This document shows, piece by piece, positions 37,201 through 50,600 of a DNA stretch of 64,000 nucleotides (positions within the stretch are counted from its first letter, which is position 1; the number at the start of each line of letters is the position of its first letter). Source of the stretch: Gavia stellata (taxonomy: Eukaryota; Chordata; Aves; Gaviiformes; Gaviidae); NCBI RefSeq assembly GCF_030936135.1, contig NC_082603.1, forward strand, positions 15,034,880-15,098,879. The letters are read 5' to 3'. The notes beneath the pieces were generated by a model. The model saw only the letters and a program-made list of their open reading frames with translations, was not told the DNA's origin and made no database searches. The position numbers and the translations under genes were made by a program.

Positions 37201-40200
37201 CTTGTTTAGTCAAAGGTGGAGAAAGTGCAGTTTATTTCCCATGTATTTGTTTGAAAATAGAAATGCATCTGGGTAGCTAGTTTTGACTACAATACTAAAG
37301 TTGCAAGTGACTTAATATTTTTGTCCTTAGCAGGTTCAAAAATTCTCATTTTAGCACAACGTGAAAAAAACTTTCATCATACATCTAAATTCACAGACAG
37401 AATTCAAGAAATGCAATTCCTTGGGAATTTTCCAGTATGTGTATATACTATGAAAAATATACAAAGACAAAGAATACTTACTGAACTTCCACCGGGGCAT
37501 ACACATCCACCCTGTATAAAACACAACCAAACTTATTTTCCTGAGTCTATGACTGGAAGAGGCCTCTGAATTAGTAAATCAAACTCACATTCTCCTACTG
37601 CAAGAAAATGGACTATAAAATCCTGCTCATAGAGTCACCAAGCTCAATCTAAAAAGTAGCTTCTTTGTCTCTCCACTGTCCTTTCAGTCTAGCTGTGCAC
37701 TTTCTGATCAAATTTTTAAATCTAGTCTTCTAATTTCTTATTTAAAACTTACAGTAAACACCTTGCTCACCAAAAGGATGAGTAAAAAAAAAAAAATTCT
37801 GAGTAATACTACAGAAAATATTTGGTTGGGAGGTTTTTTTGTTTTGTTTTTATTTTTTTGTGGTGTTTTTTTTTTTTCCTAGAGAGGCCAGAGCACCTGG
37901 AATACATGCAGTACTCTTTCATGCTACAGATGTTACAGAAAACACTAAAGATGACTTCCAGTGGAGGCCTACTAGGTGATTTCTACTCTGATAAAACTGA
38001 CTGAGAGGTGGCCAGGGGTTCACCATTCAGTGTCCAACTCTCCACATTCAATCCACATGAAATGCATAAGAAGAAAAATGTTCAGCACCAAAGCAGGCAC
38101 AGAAACTCAAATACAACTGCCATTCAGACAGTTACTACTGGCTGCTCTAGCCTGCGGATGTCTGAATGACACGGAAAAAGAAAGCAACGTGTTGCTGAGG
38201 CTTTGGGCAAAAAGCACAGTGGTGAAGGAAAACAGTTCTTGTGAAGGAAAGATACGCAAAGTAAATTGTGAGTGCCTGACACTAGGACAGCTGAACGGTA
38301 TGGAGAAAGAAAAGCATACCTGTCCACCAGACTGGCTGCCTCCTGAAGAGTAGCCCTGGAAAAAAAAAAGAGTAACTAATTATGTTACTGAGTAACATTC
38401 TCACTTGTTCTCTGTAGTCCTTAGTCTTTCAAATTGCTTCTGTTTAAACATAACACCAAAAATGAGCTTCTTAGAACCATGATCTGTTTAAGGAAGCATT
38501 TCCATGCAGTCATACAGGCCCGTGTATCATTTGCTCATATCATGATCTGACATACCAGACAGACCCATACTTAGCAATCCTCATTCAGTTTGGCTTAAAG
38601 ACATTCTTTCTTAGAATGCTGCTTTTTTGCAAAAAGTACAGGTCAGTTTTCCTAATGAACTGTGTACCAAATCTGCAAATACTATGAAAGTAGAAGTTTT
38701 ACCTGTCCACTGTACTGGCTGCTTCCTGAAGAAGCTATACCCTAAAGAAATGGGAAAGCATTCATAATGATTCTGTGATATTGCACATTCTTTAACTTAC
38801 GACCTGTCACAGAAAAACACACTTGTCTTCCATGGATTTAAGTGTCACAGGAATGCGAATACTTCCTTTATGACCATACTGAAATCTATTGGCCTTTACA
38901 ATGGCTACTGTTTAAACAGAACAATAAAGATTAAATCAAAGTCAGCTTCATGCAGGTGTGAGCAGTGCTGCTGCACTGGATTGTGTGCTCAGGCCAGCCT
39001 CTTACGTTTTACTTTCCTGAGTGGGCTGACACAGCAGAAGGTCATATATTCATCTATTCTGCCCAAACACTGTTCTGCTGTAAGCCACCCCTTTGTAAAA
39101 TATTGTTTTCCACAAAACAGAAAAAGAGAGAAAGGTGAATAATGGAAAAAACAACCCATAAACAGAAAAACAATTCTCACCTGTCCTCCATAATGGCTGC
39201 CACCTGAGAAAGATGGACCCTGAAGCAAAGGTGCTAATTATTTCTCTATCAAAAAGCTTCTTTAAAGGTTTTTTGAAAGAAAGACTATTTTCTTTCTCTG
39301 ATGCACAATGAAAGATAACAGAAAGAGAAACACTCAACCTACTCCTTTATGTGTTCTATGCAAATTAAGGATGGTCTGTAACGTACGAACCTTCCATAAT
39401 ATTGATCACGAGCCATTAGGATTATATACCTAGTTTTGGGGGACTGTATTTGGACTGAAGGTCTCTTTCTCCTCTAATTCCCTCTTCCAGAAGTCTGACA
39501 ATAAATGTTTTCAGAGGCTAAGGATGAGTTTGTTGGGGATTTCACTCCATATTAAAGGCTATACCACTAGGCAGCAGTAGGAACCCTATCCATCATCTTT
39601 CATTTCACAAGGGCATGGAACACCTTCTTTTAACAACTCCTGACCTTCTCTTCTGTTCCCCTCCGAGACATACTGCTTCTCTGGTATCAACTCTGATATT
39701 GCATTTTGCTGAAGGAAGTGAGGTATACCATAGGTTGAGGTAGAGGAGGAATGCAATCTGCTTCCAGCACTCCTTACTGTTAGAGCTAAGAAAACATGCC
39801 AGCAGCAGAAGGGAAATGAGTCCAGAACAAGGCGGGCAGGTCAGACCAAGGAACAAGGTCAGAACTGCATTTACTGTGATACAACAGAAGTACTGGCCCT
39901 TCATAGTTTTTCTATTGTTTCAGATCCTATATCTTTAGATACCTGATTATCTATTACCAGATTAACAGAGTTTAATCAAAATACTATTTTTTCAGTCAAT
40001 AGAAAAGTACCAAGTTTTGATGTAGAAGCTGGGTGTTGGGATAAGGACTATACAAGAAAAGATTCTCACCTGTCCTCCATACTGGCTGCCTCCTGAAGAA
40101 GGTGAACCCTGAACAAAAAGAATTAAATGATCTCTATATCCATATCACAGTACTCCTTTAAACCATGCTCCATATGAAGGAGAGGTACCTAACTCCTTTC

Positions 40201-43200
40201 TGTACAAAACTGACTGGACTGAACCAGGCTGTGCAAAAAGGAGTGAGACTCATCTGCATTTACCACGATGCATCAGAAATTACATCTAAAAACTCTTCTG
40301 TGGCTTTGTATCATATACATTTATAACTACTATATACCTCACAACAAATTAAATAAAACTTGAAAAAAAGCCCAGCCACCTCCTTAAAATGTTCTTTTAC
40401 ACAGAAAACTACCAAGTCTCTTGGATAAAGTAGTAAGCACTACAAAGGAAGAATTTTCACCTGTCCACCATGCTGGCTGCCTCCTGAGGAAGGTGAACCC
40501 TGAATATCAACAAAAAAGGAAACTGAAACTTCTTTGCACCCATTTAATAGAATCATTTCATGAGGCTTCTAAAAATTTTGGTCAGCTTCATGAAATATAA
40601 ATTTATTTCAGGAAGACATGACCTCTACTGCAAATTTCAGGAGCCAATAGAGTCAACCATGTATTTAACATTCTCTTTTTTCACAGACTTAAATAATGAT
40701 CTTCATCTGAACTCGTTTTGTTTAATGACAGTAGCACCATAATGCTACAGAGAAAGATTTACTGAGAAGATTTTAGACTAAGATAAATAAAGCTAAGGTG
40801 GACAGCTGGGTAGACAATGAATAAACTACAAGTTTGCATAGGTCAAAACTATAAAAGTGGGGACTATTAATGCTTACTTGTCCACCATAATGGCTGCCTC
40901 CATAAGATGATGACCCCTGGAAAAATATTGAAAATCAGTTATTTCTGAATATGTAATTCATGGAGACAAGCGGCAATGACATCTGTATTTTGTTATTTGA
41001 GTGTTTGTTTGTAATCTTCCCAGAATAAACTCTATATTTTTGTCTTCCTTCAATTCACAATATTACTACCGAGAACAGACCCTTATAAAGTTTCTTGAAA
41101 CACTAAATTGAGATAGCTATCTGGATAATCCTTTACTTGATAAGAGTCAAATAATGGTAAAACAAATATATCATATAAAATATTGAAAGTAAGAGCTTAC
41201 ATGTCCACCATACTGGCTAGCTCCAGAGGAATATGAATCCTGTAAAGAATACCAAATAAGTGAATTTCCTGATGTAGGATTTCCTTAAATCAAAACATAA
41301 CTCTCCCAGGACAATAGGAGCAAGAGAGCAAAGTAAGAGTGAAGGTGAGCGAGCAGGACTTCCAGTACGCTTTAAGAACTAGAGTTCAAGCCTTACAAGG
41401 TAACGGGGAAATACCTGAGTTCCTAAGAAAGGGTGGAAGGCAAAAGAACCTACTACTTTGTTTGTGTGACTTCTTGGGAAGGTTAAAGCAGCATTCTTTC
41501 AAGTTCTTTCTCTGCTCATTTCTGGAGAATGGCATTTCTTTATTTGGAAAGTTGAATCCTGGGCCAAAGCTAGCAGTAAAAGGCTGGCTATCTAACAGGA
41601 CTCTGAAAACCAAACCAAGCAAATTTACTGAAGCCTCAATACAACAAGAGGCCTCTTTAAAGAGGGGAGGTTGGATTTGTTTTACTTCTAATGGAATTAG
41701 GTCCACTAGGAATGAAAAATGCTGCATTTTGATTCATCATTTCCCCACACCTATTTTTTGTGAGCTTCATCATGCAAGTTTCACAAACACAAGGGCACTA
41801 TTTGCTAAAAAAGCCATCGTGTATAATTTTTAGGACATATCAAACTCAATGATGAATTTCATTTACTGAGTTTTTGCTTAAACATAGTTCCCATATCAAA
41901 ACTGAATTTAACTGAGTTTGTGAATAACCATCACTTTCAGAAGTGGCAAGCTGGCTCTCCTCTTGGAGTGAGTGCTTACTTGGCTACTGTATTGACTGCC
42001 TCCAGAGGAAGACGAGCCCTGGGGGGAAAAAAAAGAAAAGAAAAAAAAAAAGAAATCAGTTATTTTTCTCTAACAGAACTATTTTAAAGCAAAAATTCTT
42101 GAAGGACAGCAGTATATAAATTTCTATTTTAAACTTTTTTGCTTGGGTTTAACATCCACTCAAAATGTAAAATCTAGCTTTCCCTACTTTGTTAATAGAT
42201 CTAAAATTTAGTGTGTACCTGTCCTCCAGAATGGCTGCCTCCAGAGTCCTTTCAGAAAGGAAATACCAGCTATTTCACTTCAAAGGGTCTGACTGAAGGA
42301 TAGGCAGCTTATTTCTTTCAGTTTAAAATCAGCACACTGAAGAATGACATCCCCACAAAAAGCTTTTAATGTTCATTCTTGCAGAGTACTACGGACATTT
42401 GAGTACTCTGAGCTTCCACAAGATCTGCTAAGCTCATAAAGAAATGAAACTATTTTGTGTTTAGTTTATAATGTTACGCATCTATCAGAAATGTATCCTT
42501 CATAAGGAATATTAACAGTGTAAAATGACTTTTCAATTGCCCTGTAAAGAAGGTGTTAAAGACCATATTCTGAGGCAGACTGCAATATATAGTTGAGGGA
42601 GAACCAAGATCTACATTCAGTATGCAAGAGACATTCTCCCATGCTGAGGTACTGGGTGCATCTACGCATTAAAGTACAGATCAGGAGTGTGCCTTTGAGA
42701 CAAAACTCATGATAGTCCCCACTCACTGTAGTTTGTTTTGCATCATGGAGTGATCTCAGAGTGAATTAATTGGATGCCTTTCAGATTAAACTAAATTGTA
42801 GAATGCTCTCTAGGGACATGCTTAAGGCATTTACTACCACGACAAGGTAGTAAATGGACTTTTGGTCCATGGGACCATACCAGAGCAAACCCTTCCTGAA
42901 ATGTGTATGGTATCACCATTAGCTTATCAGCACCGATCATTTCACTCTGTAGAGTGAAACAATCCTAGCAGTTTGCAGTACTTGTCGATGTAGACACAAT
43001 CACTATGTTCCCTTAATCTTTATACACAATCCCTGCTTCCAAACTGCTGTCCAAAGACAGCTAAGTCAGTAAAAACCAAAAACCTCAGTCCCAATTGGAA
43101 GTTTCAAAGGAAACAAATCCCAACATCAATAATATGAAGGATGTAGAACACGTGTGGGTAAGAATATTTTCCTGACTGTAAATATATACACATTCCTCCT

Positions 43201-46200
43201 TCCTACAAGGGAGCACAAGACCAGCCCTATTAATTAGGACTAATTTTAATTTTTTTTACATTTAAAATTAATTTTTGTATAGTACATTTACGTAGCTGTG
43301 ACCAAGCCAGCTTTATATCAGTTAGCAGTCTAATAACAACACCACAGACTTCAGGGCTAGATACCAAAAGACCCAAATGTTTTTTCTCCCTTTAGTGTAG
43401 CACATACAGAGCTCCAGTGACATACACTGCATGACTTTCTAACACATGATGAACAGAACTGGTCTTGGGAACCCTGTAAACAGGTGTCTCCTGCAAAAGA
43501 GTTCTTATCCATATGAGAGGGCTAACATCATTAAATTACTGATCTATGAATACTAACCTTTCTTGCAGTAAATGATCTAAGAGGAATACAAACACATAAA
43601 TCCATGTCCTTATGGGATATTTTGACATAATTCCAAGGAAGCCAATGGAACCGGCTCCCAAAATAAATATTTATATTGTATGCATCTGCATTTGTGCCAA
43701 ACAACATTTTTTCATTCAAAGACTTCTCTTTGAATGAATACTATTTCAAATGGAAAGAGAAACGGCGAGTGCTGCATGAACGTCTCGTGTGTATTTTTAA
43801 TTGTAAGTAAGGCAGGTTATTTTCACAAGCGTATGACTTCTATTAGGTACTGCCTCTTTTTAACCTCTCTAGCCATTATATTGACAAAACAAACACAGGG
43901 CACCCTTAAAAGCTGATGAACATTGCTTACATTTGCAGAGGAATCACTTCTGACTAAGGTAGGGGATCCACCCTGTAAGGGGGGGGAGAGGGAAGAAAAG
44001 AGAAAAATTAGCCTTTGTCTTTGAATCTAAACTAAAAATGAAACAAAACCTTAGAATGCCTATTCTATGGTATTTTAAAGGAAGAATATCACACTCTGAA
44101 ATTAAATTACACTTCACTTACTTAATTTGCCAAGACAGCAAATAGTCTTTTTCAGCCTGGAAAACCATAAATCACAAAGTATCATTTTTTATCTAGCCAT
44201 GACTCATTGCCTAGAAAATAAGAACGCTACCCAAGGTGCATGAATGTCCTTTACATACTACGTATTGATTGACCATATATGATTTGCTTTGGAAAGCATG
44301 TATTATCCTATTTCACAGTCTTTAAATAATTTCATATGGACTTAAAAGCACCAATGACAAGTGGCTCTTTTTTTTTTTTAATTTGGTAAAAATTGATTTC
44401 TGAGACAACTTTTTATGGTTAGCAGTTTTGTAGACTTGATATTATTTTAGCTTCCCTTCATGATAGATCTTTTGTCAATTAATTCTACTATTTAATGAAA
44501 TAATTTTTTTTTTTTTTCTTTTGGAGAGGAGATACACAACTCTGTAAATACTGTATGGTAACTGAAAGTCACTGCTCAGAGAAAACACCTTGCTGCCAAC
44601 TTAGGGGCTTCCTGGCCTGTATCAGAAATAGTGTGGCCAGCAGGAGTAGGGAGGTGATCATGCCCCAGTATTCGGCACTGGTGAAGCCGCACCTCAAATA
44701 CTGTGTTCAGTTTTGGGCCCCTCGCTACAAGAAAGACATTGAGGTGCTGAAGCGTGTCCAGAGAAGGGGGACGAAGCTGGTGAGGGTTCTGGAGTACAAG
44801 TCTCATGAGGAGTGGCTGAGGGAACTGCGGTTGTTCAATGTGGAGGAGACCTTATGGCTCTCTACAACTACCTGAGAGGAGGTTCTAGCGAGGTGGGTGC
44901 TGGTTTCTTTTCTCAAGTTACAAGCGATAGGACGAGAGGAAAAAGCCTCAAGTTGTGCTGGGGGAGGTTTAGGTTGGCTATTAGGAAAAATGTCTTTACC
45001 GAAAGGATTATCAAGCATTGGAACAGGCTGCCCAGGGAAGTGGTTGAATCATCATCACTGGAGGTATTTAAAAGACATGTAGACGTGGTGCTTAGTGACA
45101 TGGTGTAGTGTTTGTCTTGGCAGTGTTAGGTTTATGGTTGAACTTGATGATCTTAAAGATCCTTTCCAACCTAAATGATTCTATGATACCAAGTTCCTCA
45201 TCGTGGCGTAATGAGAAATAACTCCTACCATGTCAGTAATATGTAAGTCACTAAAGGAACAATGAATATAAAATTAAGAGTACATTCAAATAAATAAATT
45301 AGAAATAAATAGGACTGCAGATAATTTTCTAGTTAAATAATTTAGTAAAATAAAATATATAATGAACAAATAACACTTACAGAACTTTCCCTGGAACAAT
45401 CACATCCACCCTGTAAAAAATGCAGAAAATATTTAAGATATCAAGAGCCCAGGACTGAAAGGGACTCCAGTTACAACTCAAATTACTTATTCTACCATCC
45501 CAGGTATGCACACCATAAAGTTACATTCATAACTGCTCAAGTGCCCAACTTCTAGAAATTAGTCTATTTTTTGTTCTCTTCATGCTGTGCAACTATTCCT
45601 GCACTTATTGCTCTGATGGGGCAAAAAACTTCTAATATTGTTATCTTCAAATTCGTTATCTACAGTCTTTACCTTAAAAATCTTACTCACCAAAAGGATG
45701 AGTAAAAAAATTCTGAGTAGCACTACAGAAAATATTCGGTTGGGAGGTTTTTTTTGTTTTGTTTTGGTTTGGTTTTTTTTGTGGTGGTTTTTTTTTTTTT
45801 CCTACAGAGGCCAGAGCACCTGGAATACATGCAGTACTCTTTCATGCTACAGATGTTACAGAAAACACTAAAGATGACTTCCAGTGGAGGCCTACTAGGT
45901 GATTTCTACTCTGATAAAACTGACTGAGAGGTGGCCAGGGGTTCACCATTCAGTGTCCAACTCTCCACATTCAATCCGCATGAAATGCATAAGAAGAAAA
46001 ATGTTCAGCACCAAAGCAGGCACAGAAACTCAAATACAACTGCCATTCAGACAGTTACTACTGGCTGCTCTAGCCTGCGGATGTCTGAATGACACGGAAA
46101 AAGAAAGCAATGTGTTGCTGAGGCTTTGGGCAAAAAGCACAGTGGTGAAGGAAAACAGTTCTTGTGAAGGAAAGATACGCAAAGTAAATTGTGAGCGCCT

Positions 46201-49200
46201 GACACTAGGACAACTGAACGGTATGGAGAAAGAAAAGCATACCTGTCCACCAGACTGGCTGCCTCCTGGAGAAGTTGAACCCTGTAAATGTTATATTTTC
46301 ATTTAAAAGATTTTCTTTAAGTTTGATTACAATATGTTGTCTTTTACTCTCTAAACTATGTTTGAAAATAGCTCACTAGTTAAGAACCCAGTTTTATCTG
46401 TTGAAAGATTAATGAGGATAAAAGAACCCCACAGTAGTCTGGAAACTTAGGGATTGCCAATCTGGTAATAGTTTCTTGAAATATGTACATTGGGCGGGGA
46501 AAAAAAAAAAAAAAAAAAAGAAAAGAAGAAAAAACTCAATACTGAAGAAAAATTTCCCACCTGCCCACCATACTGGCTGGTTCCTGATGAGGATGAGTCC
46601 TGGGGGGGGAAAAAAAAAAAAATCACTTAACTTATATTTATAAATATAAAAATTTGTATCAAATATTTATTACTTTCATTTGTTTCCTGGTGTTAGAACA
46701 TCAGTTAATACATGAATTGTATTTTGACCACTCTGCTTACACTTAGACTTTTACATAGAGATATATAAGGAAAAGGTATTTGAGTACGAAATGAATTTTG
46801 CTCACAGATAAAAAAAATTGCTGTAATACAATATGAGGACTCAAGATTTTGTATAACAGATACTTCAGGTCAAAAATACAAAGAGTTAGTATTTACCTGT
46901 CCACTGGAGTAGCCACCACCTTGAGAAGATGATCCCTGCAAAAAATAGACCCAATTTATTTTTGTTTAAAATGGCTTCTGAAAAACAAGACTATATTGTC
47001 AAACAGTCATACACACATTTTAAAACATTTTTAATTTTTTTTTTTTAAAAACAGTTTGCCATTTTGTTTCACAAGACATGATGCCAGATGTCATGAGAAA
47101 TTCTAGGAGATAAACAGTTGGGTATAATTTACTCGTCAGGATTATTTTTAAATAAAAAGCTATTTTGGAAGGGAACAGCAAATAATGAATAAAATAGATG
47201 CTTACATGTCCACCTGACTGGCTGCCTCCTGGGGAATAAAAATCCTGGAAAAATGTATTGAAATTATATGAAAAAACCAAAAACTTCCTTTCTTTCATAG
47301 TATGGAAAGATCAGGATGGAAGCTGAACACTCCTTCTTGCTTCTCCACTTTCCTTGATTTTCTCTCATGGATTGTTCAAGAACAACAAAAAAAAGGTCTT
47401 TCTGTATAAAACAGTACATGCCCCTTTATGCCTGTTGATAATTGCTCTTTTGGTGAAAGATATTCTTTTGAATAAAATGATGAAAGATTTCTTATATCTC
47501 CAACAAAAAAATTTCTTAGTCTGTGTCATTTATTTCTCATTAGAATAAATAAAATGGGTGCCACGTAAAAATGACAGGAAAATGGAAGCCCTCATAAGTA
47601 AGTCATATAGCACAATAAAGCAAAGGGTTTTACTTAGAATAAATGCTGGACAAATCATGGTATTGACGCCTTTTGCAGTCAGAAAATGAGTAAAAAAGCA
47701 CAGGAACCTGAACAAGTAAATTGTGGTCCCATGTTAGTAGTGTGAGTTTGAGATTCAGTGGCACACCTCAGCATCAGTTGGGATTTCTTTAGTCTTGAGG
47801 ACTTTCTATCCCACACTGGAAGCTACCACACCAGCTTCCACACAAGATGCAATTTAGGTGACTAGCAGTTGCCAAGCAGTGGGGCAGAAACCCTGGCAAC
47901 ACATAAGGAAGTAGTGCTTACCCGTTCGCTCTGCCGGCTGCCAGATGGCGAGGTAGGATCCTAAAAAAATATTAGGATATAGTTATTGCGTGGCAATGTT
48001 TCTATTTTTTTTCTAAACAAGGGTGGAAGGCAAAGAAGACTACTGCTCTTTTGCGTGACTTGTTGGGAAGGTTAAAGACGTAGGCTGAAGGATAAGCAGC
48101 ATTGTTTCAAGTTCTTTGCTCATTTCTAGAGAATGGCATTTCTTTATTTGGAAAGCTGAATCCTGATATAGCATAATAAAGGAATGAGATCACATCTCAA
48201 CCTATGTTATTTTCTCTTAGAATACTACAGGGGAAAACATCAGCACTTTAAAAGCTGTCTTGGTTCTTATAAAACCTCAGTGGTACACACCAATGTTGTT
48301 ATACCTTAGTTTCTTTCATACTTTAGTTTCTTTCAGAGGAACTTGGGGCCCTCTGTAGTGTCCTGTTTTAGCTTTGCTGAATATCCACAAGAAGATTTTG
48401 ATACAGAAACTGCGTGGAAACTAATGACACGCTATACTTGTGGCTGAAGTGCACAGCTGAATTTCTAAAATTGTGTGGAGAACAATTTCCTACTAACCAG
48501 AACACTGGAAAACAGACTTCTTATAAATCCAGTTAAAGTACAATCCAGACTCCGAGAAAATGAGACATTAAACTCGGAAAGTTTTATAAACAGCTTCACC
48601 AGAAATAATAGGAAATATACTTCAGTCAGGAGAAAAGGCACGTTCTTAAAACAGAAAAGCAAACAGTTCTCACCACACTACATGAAAACAGACCATTCCT
48701 ATGCAATATATAGATGAAGGAACTTAAATCTTATACATCTGGCATTGGAAAAACACAAATAGTGTGAATTGGAGATGGAAAGAGAGGGAACTAGTCTGTG
48801 CAGTATGGATAAGGGAATTTGTGTTGTAGAAAAAGAATAAAATGAGGTAATGATTAAGGGTCAAATATGATGTGTTTTCTCAAAAAACCAAAGAAAAGTT
48901 GAATTTTAAAATAAGTGTCTATTTTAAGAGCAATGAAGTTTGAAAGTCTTAATTTGTGGGAATTGTTATGAGAGTCCAGAATAATAAACATATATGGAAT
49001 ATACTCTTAAGGAGATAAATCACAAAAAAATAACCCTTAAGAACAAGAACGGCTGATCTCGCATATTGGTAGTACTGTGGTTGCAGTGTTAAATTAGTGT
49101 TACTGTATTAAATTAACTCAGTGAAAAAGTAGCCGAATTAAATCGCTGGAAGTAATAAGTATCTTGTTGTTTTGTGTAACATGAGCATCTACTAATACTG

Positions 49201-50565
49201 AGTTTCGATGGAGATTGTGAAATAAAGGAAAAAAGGGCTTCCTTTGTAAATGCTACTTCTAATAACTGATTCAAAAAAAATGTGTGATTGTTTCCAGTCA
49301 GAACGTTTGTAACTGCAATTTTTATTTGCCAAGTCCTTATCACACCATAGCACAATAATTTGACATAATTTAAATCTACATTTTCCTTTATCTATAAAAA
49401 CAATATAATTTCAAAGACGCTATTGCAGACAATTACTAAACACCACAGATTATTACAATGTACTGTGAAGGAGCTCTTGAAGATAAAATAATGAGGTAAG
49501 GTAAAGGTCCATGTAAGTACCTAGATACTTTAAAAGGTAGTAAATTCTGATATTGATATACTTGAGAAGAAATGCTTACACTGTCATCAGTTTCACTGCC
49601 TCCTATGGAAGGTGAATCCTGTAAAATAATGGAAAAACATTTATTTTCATATAAAAAGAACTCTTGCATGATCTTACTTGTGGAGAATATAAAATAGAAG
49701 AATAAAAATAACCAGCCACTTAGAATTTCCGATTTTACCTAAATCAGGGAATGTGCAAGAAAAGAAAAAATATGTAACTTTACCTGCTGGTTAAGCAGAA
49801 GAGGTTAAAAAAAAGAAAAACCCTCCTTGTAAACATGCATTTTTATACAGAAAAAAATTAAATAAAGTGGATTTGCAAAATTAATTATTCTTTACATTAA
49901 AAAGTCCCATTATCTATGTTTTCTTTCTAGATCCTGCACTAGAAGTAGCAACGTGACACAATTTTCTATGAAAAAGCAATCTGGATTATATGTCTTTTAT
50001 TTTTAATAAATAATTCTATATGACTTTGGCTGGTTAAAATGTATTACTAAACAAAACATAAGATGGTCCCTACAGAATGATCCCACAATGAGATTCACAT
50101 CAATAAATACAGACTTCAAATATAGTATCTGCATTTCCCTAGACTTTCAATAGCTTCTACATAAGTAAGGTGGGTAAAGTAAATGCACAAAATATTTTTC
50201 TTTTGAATGAGCTAATGCATAAATAGTAAAGTAGTTAAAACATTCAATAGTCACAGTGGCACAGTAAGCAGGATAGTGTATATAGTGCACATCACCTTCC
50301 CTCCGTTATGGAATCATTTGGACTTGTAAAGGGGTAAATAAACGTAAAGAGAAATAAAAGGTAAAATGTCATTTCCATGGTCATCACTTAAAAATAATTG
50401 TAATCTAGAACTCACTGCACATAAGAACCAACACAGCAAGCTTAAGCTTTTGATGTATGAGACAAATAATACTTACCTGACCATAAGATCCAGCACCACT
50501 ATGTGTGGAAGATCCACCCTGTTCAGAAAAACATAAATAATTTTCATATTGCAAACAGACTTTTG

Positions 50566-50600
<35 letters not shown>

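Noticed and set aside
37976-38353. 125-codon plus-strand open frame, duplicated at 45899-46306
   Set aside because: It runs antisense through an intron and a real exon. Its conservation is explained by the recent tract identity, not by coding constraint.
41339-41833. 164-codon plus-strand open frame
   Set aside because: Lies over an intron and the paralogous intronic segment. Its partner at 48018-48164 carries indels that break the frame, so it is not coding.
43444-43473. Possible extra Cys-containing microexon ([10 protein letters not shown])
   Set aside because: In frame with a fair acceptor, but donor GTTAGA is poor and the peptide does not fit its neighbours; kept only as a remnant candidate.
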